Of a DNA stretch of 64,000 nucleotides, positions 12,031 through 22,232 are shown in pieces; position 1 is the first letter of the stretch, and each line of letters opens with the position of its first letter. The notes beneath the pieces are model-generated. The model did no database searches and had not been told where the DNA came from. It worked only from the letters and a program-made list of their open reading frames with translations. Source of the stretch: Agrypnia vestita. Its lineage: Eukaryota; Arthropoda; Insecta; Trichoptera; Phryganeidae. The stretch is from assembly GCA_016648135.1 (NCBI GenBank), contig JADDOH010023632.1:186001-250000 (forward strand), read 5' to 3'. The position numbers and the translations under genes were made by a program.

Positions 12031-13317
12031 TTAGGTCCTTACATATGAAATTGGCGTTTTGCCGTACTGGCAAATTTGATCTCAAATATCTTCTCTTTGG
12101 TTAGGAATTCCAAATCCAAATTTATTCCAGCTATTTACTCATGTATTTGTGTTTTGAAAATTATAATTCATTTGTTTTTTCCTCAATTCTTTTTTTCTTT
12201 GCGTCACTCAGTTTACAAAATGAAAAACTTGAAATATCGCGTTATTTACGAGTACGAGTTCCACCGTGGCACCAGTGCTGCAGAAACGGCTCGAAGGATT
12301 AATGATGTGTATGGCGACGGTGCCGCAAAAGAAAACACAGTGCGTTTTTGGTTCCAACGTTTTCGTTCTGGAAATTTCGACCTGCAGAACGAGCCCCGTG
12401 GACGGCCGGAGACCAAAGTTGATAATGAAGAATTGAAGGCTATTGTGGAAGCGGATCCATCGCAAACCACATCCGAGTTAGCTGCAGGCTGCGGTGTTAG
12501 TGATAAAACTGTTTTAATCCACTTGAAGCAAATTGGTAAGGTGAAAATGCTTGAAAGGTGGGTACCTCACGAATTGAGTGAAGCAAATCAACAAACGCGC
12601 GTTGACTGCTGCGTTGCATTACTCAACCGGCACAATAATGAAGGGATTTTAAATCGAATCATTACCTGTGATGAAAAGTGAATCCTGTACGACAATCGGA
12701 AGCGCTCATCGCAATGGCTGAACCCTGCCGAACCAGCCAAACCATGCCTCAAGCGAAAATTGACTCCAAAAAAGTTACTTGTGAGCGTTTGGTGGACTAG
12801 TGATGGTGTCGTTCACTACAGCTTTCTTAAATCTGGCCAGAAGATTACGGCAGATGTCTATTGTCAGCAACTGCAAACCATGATGGAAAAGCTAGCTGCT
12901 AAACAACCGAGGCTGGTTAATCGCTCTAGGCCACTGCTGCTTCATGATAACGCTAGACCACACACTGCACAACAGACGGCTACCAAATTAGAGGAGCTTC
13001 AATTGGAATGTCTAAGACATCCACCGTACTCTCCGGACCTTGCCCCAACAGATTACCATTTTTTTCGAAATTTGGATAACTTCTTGCAAAGGAAAAAATT
13101 CAACTCCGATGGGGCAGTCCAAACTGCCTTCAAAGATTTTATTGATTCCCGTCCGAATGGTTTTTTTAGTAAAGGGATCGATGAACTACCTGTGAGATGG
13201 CAAAAGTGCATAGATAGCAATGGTACATACTTTGATTAAATAAATATATTATAATAAAAAAAAATCGGCTTTATGTTCCTCCCATACTAAACGCCAATTT
13301 CATATGTAAGGACCTAA
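12031..13317 (+). mobile_element. Mariner transposon copy 1, full length
   Basis: Terminal inverted repeats begin TTAGGTCCTTACATATGAAA at 12,031 and end with the complement at 13,317. The first 29 bp match perfectly, and both sides carry a TA dinucleotide duplication (12,029-12,030; 13,318-13,319). The 1,287-bp length is standard for mariner. It carries one transposase gene (12,220-13,239) inactivated by a single stop. Its TIR differs from that of the copy at 52,553, so the two come from different mariner lineages. Confidence 0.95.
12220..13239 (+). pseudogene. Mariner transposase, DD34D type, one in-frame stop
   Basis: The protein would cut and rejoin DNA at the mariner ends in the nucleus. 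The start at 12,220 (MKNLKYRVIYEYEF) gives 339 codons, the usual mariner length. Residues 1-110 form the paired helix-turn-helix DNA-binding part. The linker motif WVPHEL is present. The catalytic triad is D151 (TCDE), D243 (LLHDNARPH) and D278 (YSPDLAPTDYH), with 34 residues between the last two. The one visible defect is TGA at 12,679-12,681 (codon 154), where the family has Trp in the CDEKW motif; a TGG-to-TGA change explains it. The reading frame continues unbroken to 13,239. Resemblance to the transposase part of human SETMAR/Hsmar1 suggests the cecropia-related lineage (inferred). Confidence 0.93.
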
Positions 13318-13319
13318 TA

Positions 13320-14490
13320 TTATGTGTGCCAAAAAAAATTATCTTCTATCGTTCCAACGTAAGTACATGCACCCATTTTTTTCTACATAATATTTTCGCT
13401 CTTATTGATGTTCATCACGCTTAAATCGACAGAAATCGGAAAGAAAGTAGTTTTAGTTAAGATTAATTGAGCAGTTTTACGTAATTGAGACGTCTAGCAA
13501 CATTATGGATAATTAACTCGATTAGCAAATAATTATAAACTCGTGCCTAGGCTACGTAGAAGGCCAAAGAAAAAACAAACACAAAAATGTTTTCTACAAT
13601 AATGCCTTACGTATTAAATTTTACGCGTTCATTTTATTACTGCACTACTCAGATAGAGCATCAATCACCGAGATCTGTTCCGAGGTTCCGATCCGTTCGC
13701 GGGCGGAAAAAACAAGCAAAAATAATGGCACCAGGCGCGAGTGGCGGTGTCCATTGCATTTATAAAAATTATACACACGAAGAGAATTGCATCTTTTTGC
13801 AGCATTCCCCGTAAACTAGATGGTGGTTGAGCTTCGAGAGAATGAACACAGAGACGCTCCAAGGATAAAAACAGTAAAACAATAAGCAGCAAATGAAGGC
13901 GGGTCACAGTGCACTGCAGAGGGGAGAAAAATCGCAATTCGCGACCACATTACAATAAAAATGAAAATAGAAGTTTTATGCAAAGAAACAACGTGCATTA
14001 TTTGTTCTGTGTCAATAATTCTATACTATACAACTCGGATATCCAAAGCGATACTTGTACAATTTTGACATGAGTGACACCACTTAGAGAAGAGGTAGGC
14101 GTTACGGGTGTTGACTACACTGGACAAGCGCCAAAGTGCGGGACGGGTATTAATACTTTGTTAATCGCAAAAACATTACAAAACTCAATCACTTCCTTTA
14201 GGTTACATATTTCGTCGTGTAAGGCATATGTCAAATTACAACAATAAAATCTATCTCGAGTTTATTACAGCAAAGGTGCGTGTATTGTAGGCGCCCGTGC
14301 ACTAGCCGCTCGGAATTGCAATTATGTAAACATGTATGGGGATGAGTAAAAAATGTATATTGCCGCAACGCAAAACATTTACCTATGTACTGATGATGAT
14401 GACGTGACAATAATTGAATATCTTGATAAAAGGCAACACTAATTGACGACGTTTCTGGGGGGCGTCGATGCTTATTAGCATCATAAGTGA
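13320..14490. other. No gene recognised
   Basis: Mixed-composition DNA with no recognisable repeat or coding domain. A frame on the plus strand at 13,587-13,814 has no family resemblance. Confidence 0.4.
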
Positions 14491-14497
14491 GATATAA

Positions 14498-14752
14498 AAG
14501 CAAAGAGAGCAATATCTAAAAAATTTAAAAAAATATTTTGATTGCAGTCTCAGAGGATTACTAATTTAAAATGTACCAACTGAATTTTTTTATGTATCTA
14601 TCCCTTCCAAAATCATATTTCCTATAAATTTATTGGTTACGTTTCCTATAAAATCTCGAATTCAGTACATTATAAATTAGTAATCCTAGATGACTGCATC
14701 AATTTTTTTTGGATATTGCTACTTTTACTTATTCTTTGCTTTTATACCCCAC
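14498..14752. mobile_element. Hairpin MITE family C, copy 1
   Basis: The left arm (TATAAAAGCAAAGAGAGCAA..., then GCAGTCTCAGAGGATTACTA) and right arm (TAGTAATCCTAGATGACTGC..., then CTTTGCTTTTATA) are reverse complements across most of the element. Related copies lie at about 36,585-36,780 and, in part, 42,000-42,175. There is no coding capacity. Confidence 0.75.
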
Positions 14753-14784
14753 CATTGTAGTATTTTTATAATAATATTTGTATA

Positions 14785-15544
14785 CTAGCTGTTTGTACCC
14801 GGCATTGCACGGGTTAAGGATTAAGTTGAAAATAAATTTGTGGGGGGAAACAAAGGTTTGATTCGAAAGGTATAGATATGCATCGAAAATATATCAGGGG
14901 GATGAGAAAAGATAAAAGGGGAGGAAGGAAATATAGCCTATGTTACCTGTAGAATCCTAAAGAATAAGTTTCCAAATTTTGTGTCCGATCGATCGAACGG
15001 TATAGATTTGCAACGAAAATATATCACATCTTTGTGAAGGGAAGGGGTATAGGAGGAGAGGGGAAATGTAGCCTATGTTACCCGCTGAGTCCTAAAGTAT
15101 AAGTTTCCAAATTTTGACTCCGATCGGTCAAGCGGTACAGATTTGCATCGAAAATATGTCAGGGATAGAGGAAGAGGTATGAGAATAGGGGGAAATATCG
15201 CCTATGTTACCCGCTAAGTTCTAAAGAATAAGTTTCCAAGTTTTGAGTCCGATCGGTCAAACGGTACAGATTTTTATAGAAAATATGTCTGGGGGAGGGG
15301 AAGGGGTATGAGAATAGGGGGGAAATATCGCCTATATTACCCGCTGAGTCCTAAAGAATAAGTTTCCAAATTTTCAGTCCGATTGGTCACACGATACAGA
15401 TTTGCATAGAAAATATGTCAGGGGGAGGGGAAGAAGGGGAAGGAGAATAGGGGGAAATGTTGCCTATGTTACCCGCCGGGTCCCAAAGCATAAGTATGCA
15501 AAATTTGAATCGAATCGGACAAACGGTGTGGATTTGTATAGAGA

Positions 15545-15575
<31 letters not shown>

Positions 15576-15600
15576 TTGAGTTTTATAGGTGTAGATGAGG
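14785..15600 (+). repeat. Retroelement-type repeat family A, copy 1, with internal tandem repeats
   Basis: It starts TACTAGCTGTTTGTACCCGG and ends with a GACA microsatellite and ATTGAGTTTTATAGGTGTAG, the kind of head and tail seen on 3' portions of insect LINEs and their non-autonomous derivatives. Five units of 129-135 bp start at about 14,936, 15,071, 15,200, 15,330 and 15,462; each contains GCCTATGTTACC, TAAGTTTCCAAATTTT and GATCGGTC-like text. Related copies lie at 32,808-33,160 (+) and 47,895-48,184 (-). No long protein is encoded. Confidence 0.75.
15546..15576 (+). repeat. GACA/ACAG microsatellite
   Basis: Seven or so uninterrupted CAGA units in the tail of family A. Confidence 0.95.
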
Positions 15601-15649
15601 GCTTTGCGCATGTTGTACGCTTCGTTTTAAAACTCGACAACAAATAAAA

Positions 15650-16880
15650 ATATGACGTTTACGGCGATAAATAAAACGACGAAATAAAATGTGTTTAGAT
15701 ATAAAAATTATGAAAAATACATTGCAGTCCAGAATCACAATTTTGTTGTTTACCTTGCCTGGCTGCGGAGTTAATAGAATGCGATAGTGATTCCATGAAC
15801 GGTGTCATGGCGGAACAAAAAATACGTAATCGTAGAAAACTGTCAAATGTACGCCGAGCCGAAGCTGGAAAGTGGAGACCATGATTTCGGAAGAAGTGCG
15901 AGAGATTTCATATCGAGAGTACTAGTTTTAAAAATTGTAACGCAATGCGACAAGACTCGCAATATTTTAAGAGGTAGCCAGTCATGCCTATATTTAAGTA
16001 TCGCCCCATTAACATTGAAATATGACTAAAAATATTCAGGTAAGAATATTAAAGGCACGTAAAGATCTATAATATCTCTCTAATGTCTCGTATGTCGTAA
16101 CTAACTCGTGTCTCGTAACTGGTAGTAAAAACTTTGGGAGAGTCTTCTTCTTTCCATTTTAAATAGAAAATATTATCTTACACTTTGAGTGAAATTATGT
16201 TCGATTGTTTATTAACTAGTATTTTATAGTCTGATTTTTTATTTTATTACATTCTATATTTAATTATTAATACACATTTATATTTATTTCCAATGATAAT
16301 ACTCTTACAGTCTATCATTTATAACCAATCTATAATGTACATCCTATGTATGTAAATTATAACATTACAAATGCTTGGAGTATAAAGTGCTAGTCGTATA
16401 AATGTAATGTCGTACAGATGTTGGCGTACAAAATATATGGAATCACCATCGTCAAGTCATGGCAGAATTATTTTTACGGTGATGACATTTGACAAAATCA
16501 TAAAAATTGCGTTAATCGAATGGACTCTTGCACAACATAGGTAAACACATAAGCGTAAAATATTTCAATGAAAAAAAAAAACACTTTCAATACGTGTTAA
16601 TGGATACTACGTGACAAGGAGACAATATTTTCACAATCTTAATTAATATAACGTATTCAAATTTACTGGAGACGATTTCAGGTCAAGAGATTTTTTAATA
16701 AGACGCCAACAAGTAACTGAATGGGTCCTCTCTTACTAAATTGGAACAAAACTACTTATGACCTCTTCGTAGACTGAAAGGTAATTAAAAAAACTTACCG
16801 GGTGTGCAAATTTGGCGACCGAAGCTAATGCGTCTACCTACTATTGGAACATTTTAATTAATCACTGAATTTGTTTCATA
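15650..16880. other. No gene recognised; small MITE scrap
   Basis: About 16,118-16,195 (GGTAGTAAAAACTTTGGGAG, then AATAGAAAATATTATCTTAC) resembles the arms of the element at 16,890, so it is a fragment of that family. Nothing else is recognised. Confidence 0.4.
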
Positions 16881-16889
16881 ATAATAATA

Positions 16890-17379
16890 CAGGGTGTTTC
16901 GTAGAAAGTGGCAAAAGCTGTGGGGGAGTCTTCTTTCGTTAATTTTGAGTAGAAAATATTTTTTGGGTGCAATCTAGACATGTAAGGAGAAAAGCGACAT
17001 CAAAGTTTGAATTTTTCTCAACATTTTTTACTTATTTTCCATAAATATATGATTATCACAACAGTGACATAGAGAATATTAAAAATTCATCCGCTTTAAT
17101 AAGTCAAATAAAATGATAATAACATTTCAAAAATTTCTGCAAGGATTGATTTATTTTATTTAACTTGAATCAAATATTGAAAGAATTTTTAATATTCGAT
17201 ATAAATTACTTTCATAATAGTCTAAGATTTTGCAAAAAATAATTAAAAAATATATATTTGAAAAATTGGTGTCGCTTATCTTCGTAACTGTCGATATTTC
17301 ATCCAAAGTGTAAAGAATATTTTCTATTCAAAATTGAATGACGAAGATTCCTCCGAAGTTTTTGCTACTAGACACCCTG
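16890..17379. mobile_element. ACAGGGTGT-type hairpin MITE (family E'), complete
   Basis: Starts CAGGGTGTTTCGTAG and ends CTAGACACCCTG. The arms stay complementary for roughly 130 bp, including AAGCGACATCAAAG versus its inverse near 17,265 and TAGAAAATATT versus AATATTTTCTA. The interior is AT-rich and non-coding. Terminal bases match the related elements at 19,863, 30,780, 39,588 and 41,302. Confidence 0.75.
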
Positions 17380-18220
17380 GTTACGTACATGATATATAAG
17401 TAATCTAGTGAACACGATACCATAAAAGTTTTTATCAGATTTTATGTAATAGTAGCTAGCCGCAAACCGGCGTGTCTAAATGTTTTTTTTTTTTTTAATT
17501 GGCCTAGAGAAAAAAAGGACAAAGCACACATGCGAAATCTACCTGAGTTTTGCGGCTCGTATCGGAAAGGATATTAAGACACCAAAAACAAACAAAAGTC
17601 AATCTGAAACAAAAGAGAATCACGAAACAACTACGTTTGTTTCGAAATTTCAATGTCAACAGATCGTTGTTTTGTTTGAAAGTGTTTTTTTTTGTTTACT
17701 TGTACGCCTGATAACAGATTGGGTACTTCCTGAGATAACAGAAATATGCATTGTTTTACGATACTGTCATACGGTTGTGTATCTTCTTGCGTTATAAATT
17801 CTATTCAATTTTTGGTCAAGTAAATTGAAATAGTTTGTTACTGGTACAATGTTGATACGCCTCGGCTATTGTTAAGATCACGGGTTCGTGGGAAAGGATA
17901 CAAACAAGAAAGTACTCCAAAGATAAAATGATTTATTTAAAAAAAAAATTCAACTGCAGATCAAAATTTTGTGTCTCCATAAAGACAATGAATTATTCAT
18001 TAGCATTCCTCGTAAAAAAAAAACGCTGGAATAGCCACAGCTTGACTTCAAATATAATATTTTATGCAGATGACACAGAAAAAGTAGTATACGGTTGCAG
18101 AAATTCAAAACGACAAAATAGCATGGTGCGTGGCATTTGAAGGGCTTACTGGACAAATACGCTACGTAACGTTTTTGAAAAAAATATATTTTAGGTATTT
18201 GCTTGTCGGCGTGAAATGGC
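17380..18220. other. No gene recognised
   Basis: Two plus-strand frames (17,480-17,797 and 17,928-18,140) have no family resemblance and low-complexity starts; not taken as genes. Confidence 0.4.
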
Positions 18221-18224
18221 TCTT

Positions 18225-18420
18225 TTATTTTTATTTTAGCCTCAACAGGCTAAGAGGCCCAATTACAGAAACGAAAAATATCACAAAACACCTAGGCTTG
18301 AGTAAATCACATCGATTAATTGTGACCTTACCGGGAATCGAACTCGGAACCCTCGATGTGAGAAGCCAGAGTCGTGCCCACTGGGCTGCGAGGGCCGCCA
18401 TTGTGTTACAAACATATGCA
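18225..18420 (-). repeat. tRNA-derived SINE
   Basis: On the minus strand a tRNA-like head reads GGCGGCCCTCGCAGCCCAGT (A-box region), then GTTCCGAGTTCGATTCCCGG (B box GTTCGATTCCC). It is followed by a tRNA-unrelated body (AAGCCTAGGTGTTTTGTG, TTAGCCTGTTGAGGC) and an A-rich AAAATAAAAATAAAAGAG tail near 18,225-18,240. Head, body and A-rich tail in this order define a SINE mobilised by LINE enzymes. The head is degenerate for a working tRNA. Confidence 0.75.
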
Positions 18421-18429
18421 GTAAATAGT

Positions 18430-18765
18430 CTAGCGAAGTAATAGGGGTAACAGATGAATAGTTGATTGATAGTTAAATAAATAGATAAATAAATAAATTG
18501 AATTCCCAAATTTAAAATACATTTTGAAGGTGAAGGAATTTACGTTATGGGGTTAATATTTTATCTAGTCTATTATTTTAGTAGAGTAAAAATCTAATAT
18601 TTTGTATCTAAAGATTTCTAACCCAAAATAGCTATGTACTGTGTTTAAACTATTGAACAGATGTTTCAAAATAATCATTTAAATTGTATTGTGATTTATT
18701 TGAACAAATTTCTTTAAAACGTGCGTTACATAATTACACCTTAGATATCTAAGGATCGGTTTTTA
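18430..18765. other. No gene recognised; AAAT-type microsatellite
   Basis: An AAATAAATAG/AAAT run lies at about 18,473-18,500 just beyond the SINE 5' end. Confidence 0.4.
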
Positions 18766-18773
18766 GAACAGTA

Positions 18774-19735
18774 CTAAAATTTACAAAAATAAAAAAATTT
18801 ATACGTCATCACTGGCAGTATGCATGATTCAAAGGCTTTTCTTTTTAGGCTAATTGGGATCTCTTTATTCTCGAAGATATGTTTGAGTTTGCCAAAAGCG
18901 GCCCAGCTCATTCCTATTCGTCTTGGCAATTCTGTTGTTTGGTTATCTTTGTTCATTTTTATCTTGTGTCCTAGGTATATGTATTCATCTACTATTTCAA
19001 TATTATTATCATTGAAAGTGATGACTTTGCTCAAAGCTTCATGTAGTTCTTTTAACATTATACTTAGTTCTTTGATATTATTACTATGTCGTCAGCAAAT
19101 CTTAGGTGACTTAAATATGTGCCATCTACCTTCACACCTTTTTTATCCCAATTCAGGGTCTCAAATACATCTTCTAAGGCTAACGTGAAGAGTTTAGGCG
19201 AGATTGTATCACCTTGTCGGACACCTTTTTCTATTTTTATTTTTTCAGTTCTAGTGTCGTCTTCAATTGTAATACTCATAGTTGCATTTTCATATATAAA
19301 GTTTACTAATCGTATATATCTAGAGTCTATTCTCGCATTTTGGAGTACTTCGATGATTGTCAACCTTTCAACTGAGTCAAATCCTTTTTGATAGTCAATA
19401 AAAGCTAAGTGTATAGGTATATTATACTCTGTTGATTTCTTTATGAGCAATCTCAGAGTTTGAATGTGGTCTCTGGTTCCAAAACTTTTGCGAAAGCCGG
19501 CTTGCTCTACGGGTTGGTATTGATCAAATTTTAGCGTTAGGCGATTCGTCATGATCCTTTGTTAATAATTTATATAAATGCGAAAGCAAACTATGGGTCG
19601 ATAGTTTTCTAGGTTATCGCTGTCTCCTTTTTTAAATACTATTTTACTTCCGCGTTTTGCCAATCACAAGGTATTTTTCCTTCTTCTAGACATTTGTCTA
19701 ATAGTATTTTTATGGCTTTTTATTTTAAGATTTCC
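18774..19735 (-). pseudogene. RTE-type LINE reverse transcriptase, broken fragment
   Basis: It encoded the reverse transcriptase that copies LINE RNA at the target site. On the minus strand, in order, are: a decayed lead-in resembling RPISLLSHLYKL (about 19,560-19,640, interrupted); then the frame 19,552-19,064 with TNRLTLKFDQYQPVEQAGFR, AFIDYQKGFDSVER (first catalytic Asp), GVRQGDTISPKLF and LRFADDIV (FADD catalytic box, codons at 19,088-19,099). A frameshift just after IISK moves the match to another frame (19,058-18,774) with LKELHEALSKV joined directly to ITFNDNNIEIVDEYIYLGH. The family normally has about 25 residues between these, so there is also an internal deletion. Both ends are truncated and no endonuclease domain remains. 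The clade (RTE, FADD box) is inferred from motif style. Confidence 0.88.
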
Positions 19736-19800
19736 GCCAGTCGACCAACCCGTTTTCGTAAAAATTTATGTTTTTTTCTTAAGTTTTACGATTACTACTG
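19735..19800 (+). repeat. Short dispersed repeat shared with 10,590
   Basis: CCGCCAGTCGACCAACCCG followed by TTTTCGTAAAAATTTATG resembles CCACCGACCAAACAACCCA plus TTTTCGTAAAAATCTATG near 10,600. Confidence 0.45.
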
Positions 19801-19862
19801 TTCAAAAATTCGGCTATTAAGTGATAATAATTCATTAATGGTATTTGAATATGATTATTATA

Positions 19863-20175
19863 CAGGGTTATTTGGAAAACATTAAAAATCTAGCAGGACT
19901 ATATTCCTGCCTTGATTATGAGTGAAAAATGTTCAAGCAGTCATGACCTAATATCAATAGTTACGGAGTTATGCAATATCAAAGTTTTGCATTTTTTTCT
20001 CCTCATATTTCTGAATTATTTTTTACAAAACGTTGAACTATCATCAAAGTAACTTATATCGATTACGAAAAATTTATTAGTTCAATATAAGTTAAATAAA
20101 ATGATAAAAACCCTGCAGAAATTTAGTTGAAATTTTATAGTCCTGCGAGGTTATTAAAGTTTTCCAAATAACCCG
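19863..20175. mobile_element. ACAGGGTTATTT-type hairpin MITE (family E), complete
   Basis: Starts CAGGGTTATTTGG and ends CCAAATAACCCG. The arms contain AGCAGGACTATATTCCTGCC versus GTCCTGCGAGGTTATTAAAG-type sequence. The body GTTCAAGCAGTCATGACCTA, then GTTGAACTATCATC is shared with 30,780, 39,588, 41,302 and 45,900. Right ends of the same type occur alone at 27,497-27,578 and 48,720-48,884. Confidence 0.75.
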
Positions 20176-20179
20176 GTAT

Positions 20180-20700
20180 ATTCGACAAAAAGTTGGAAAA
20201 AAAAACCTTTCTAATAAATAATAACGAGATTTACATTCACATGTCACTAGTCAGGTGGATGCAAAGGAATAGTAAACATGTCAAGTAAAAATTCGGACGA
20301 GTGCATATTTCCTTCATCGCCGTGAAATTGGAGAGTCGCCTCCTAGCCCGCCGAGGTCTCCTGCAAGAGAGAATGACACACACGCGGCGGGCCTACTTGG
20401 GAAGGTGGCTAGGTAGGCAGACCTTACGAACACACCAAACCAAGGCTGAGAAATCGTGTTAATTAAACAAGGACCGAATGAGGTATTCGCTGCGTGTTTC
20501 GTACGAACCGTGTGCACAGAACAAAAGAGGGAAACCAAACTGTGGTATGGAGATGACAAACACGAATACACTAATAAAATAATGTTTTAATAATCGGTGG
20601 CATAGAAACAAGTAAACGGGCCCATACCACCCCACCCCCGCCAAAAACACATCTAGTTTAACATCTTGTAAATAAACATATAATCATTTTTACATCTTCT
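20180..20700. other. No gene recognised; GC-rich patch
   Basis: 20,330-20,430 is GC-richer (CGCGGCGGGCC) without a recognisable feature. Confidence 0.35.
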
Positions 20701-20708
20701 GTGTATAG

Positions 20709-21190
20709 TTGTCTGGGATATTCTGGCGTGTGTATGTTGTGACCACTCTGGCCGACGTTTCAGATCCCATTGCAGGGTCCATCATCAGGGCTGATGTGCA
20801 TCACATCAGCATACACACGGCAGAATATCCCAGAAAACTACACACAGAGGAAGAATTAATAATTCTTAGTGACCATATTTTTGAGAAGAATAGCATGCTA
20901 ATGATTATAAACTTTTTTTAATGTTCTCTACTATACAACCCCACTATATTTGAAGGCAATAAATGTGTTGTGAAAGCAATAACAAATACAGTATTCGGCA
21001 GTATTCTGAAAATGACAAAATCGTTATTTGGTGATTGTTACCCCAATACTCGAAATATCCATCCATCCATCACCATCAGGGCTGATGTGCATCACATCAG
21101 CCCTGATGATGGACCCTGCAATGGGACCCGAAACGTCGGCCAGAGAGGTCACATAAAAACGGCAGAATATCCCAGAATACCATACACAGA
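20709..21190. mobile_element. Penelope-like element ends, inverted, with two hammerhead-type motifs
   Basis: Two oppositely oriented copies of the motif CCCTGATGATGG...GAAACGTCGGC are present: minus 20,751-20,790 and plus 21,101-21,140. The order CTGATGA, a short stem (GGACCC/GGGACC with one mismatch), then GAAAC, is the catalytic core of hammerhead ribozymes carried in Penelope-like element terminal repeats. Outside are TCTGGGATATTCTG near 20,712 and CAGAATATCCCAGA at about 20,822 and 21,163. No PLE coding region is kept between them. Inverted and partial terminal repeats are usual for this class. Confidence 0.7.
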
Positions 21191-21262
21191 AAATTCTGAA
21201 CGGCCGTAAAACCTGAGAACATTTTAAATTTTTACATGTTTATTTACATTTTTAATTTTTAT

Positions 21263-21298
21263 GAGACGTGTTTCGCCTTAGGAGGGCATTGTCAATCT
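21263..21298 (-). ncRNA. Degenerate Penelope-like hammerhead motif
   Basis: Minus strand: TTGACAATGCCC, then TCCTAAGGCGAAACACGTC. The GCC(C)/GGC stem and GAAAC are intact, but the CTGATGA box is decayed to TTGACAA, so self-cleavage is unlikely. Confidence 0.4.
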
Positions 21299-21407
21299 CT
21301 ATTGCTATTTTTAATTAAATTTAATTTTAATAAATACTAGCTGTGCCCGCGCGGCTTCACACGCATTGATTTTCAGTACATTTTTAGGATCGTCATACAA
21401 CTTTCAC

Positions 21408-21446
21408 GAACCTTCTAGAACATTCTCCTTCCAGAACTTTCAAGAA
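21408..21446. promoter_or_regulatory. Heat-shock-element-like array 1
   Basis: GAA/TTC triplets start at 21,408, 21,413, 21,418, 21,423, then (one extra base) 21,429, 21,434, 21,439 and 21,444. In-phase GAA at 21,454 and 21,464 and TTC at 21,469 follow. Three such units suffice for an HSF site in animals. Confidence 0.55.
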
Positions 21447-21504
21447 ATTTATCGAATGTACAGGAATCTTCTAGGCACACCGACACTTTCCGCCACTCAG
21501 TTTA

Positions 21505-21558
21505 GAACCTTATAGAACATTCGGGAATTTTCTAGAACCTTCTCCTTCCAGAACTTTT
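21505..21558. promoter_or_regulatory. Heat-shock-element-like array 2
   Basis: Eight consecutive 5-bp units start at 21,505 (GAA, TTA, GAA, TTC, GAA, TTC, GAA, TTC); only the second deviates. After the same one-base slip come TTC 21,546 and GAA 21,551. Confidence 0.55.
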
Positions 21559-21883
21559 TAGAGCAGGTTTTTTCGGAACCTTCTAGGCTCACCCACACAA
21601 TCGGCGCGCCTATTTTGAAACAATCTGAAGCATTTGCGGCCTTCCCATAACAAAAAAATGTGCTAGAAAGAACATTTTCATCACCCACCCCCACCCACGC
21701 ACAGCCACCCCCACCAAACTCGCATATTTTCGATGTGACACCAAGGACTATCCACCACCATAAACACCGGTGGGTGGTTGAGGCTGGTTATGGAGAAAAC
21801 TTGGCGGATAGGGAAACACGGGTTTCTTTTTATATATATATATATATTATTAAGTTCTGCAGGTTAAGTGTCATTTTAAATGT

Positions 21884-21917
21884 GACAGCTGTTTCGGCTT
21901 ATAAGACCATTATCAGA
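21884..21917 (-). ncRNA. Penelope-like hammerhead-type motif, diverged
   Basis: Minus strand: CTGATAATGG, TCTTATAAGCC, then GAAACAGCTGTC. The layout matches the other PLE motifs, but CTGATAA replaces CTGATGA. Confidence 0.45.
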
Positions 21918-22232
21918 GTGGATGTACCACGTACAATCGACTTATTTATAAGTCTTATTCCCCTATGGATAAATAGATGTTTTCAGTGAAACCCTATATT
22001 AAGATTCTTTTTTCTAGGCACTTATCATTAAAGATCCCCGGTTTATAAAATTCTTTGTGACGCTTATTATCAAAATTCCCCAAGTTTTCTGTAAGTGGTT
22101 AACTGAATTACTTTGAAAGTGCATCTATTTAGTTGTTATTTTATTTAAAACTCATGAGATTATTACATTAAATATTATTATATTTTAATTTATGGCCTTG
22201 ATTTTGTGTTTCTGAAACATATTAATGAGCCT

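Larger units (their letters stand above)
21342..21850 (+). repeat. Retroelement-type repeat with heat-shock-element-like arrays
   Basis: It opens TACTAGCTGTGCCCGCG and ends in a TTTTTATATATATATATAT run, like non-autonomous LINE-type repeats of insects. Inside, two related segments about 117 bp apart (21,408-21,471 and 21,505-21,558) contain alternating GAA and TTC triplets locked to a 5-bp period, such as GAAccTTCtaGAAcaTTC. That is the definition of heat-shock elements bound by HSF trimers. The shared core TTCCAGAACTTT marks a tandem duplication. It has no coding capacity. HSF binding is inferred from motif geometry only. Confidence 0.7.

Noticed and set aside
12208..12470. Minus-strand frames within mariner copy 1
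   Set aside because: Antisense shadows of the transposase.
14936..15545. CRISPR-like array
   Set aside because: Units of about 130 bp repeat in full with no distinct spacers; eukaryotic tandem repeat.
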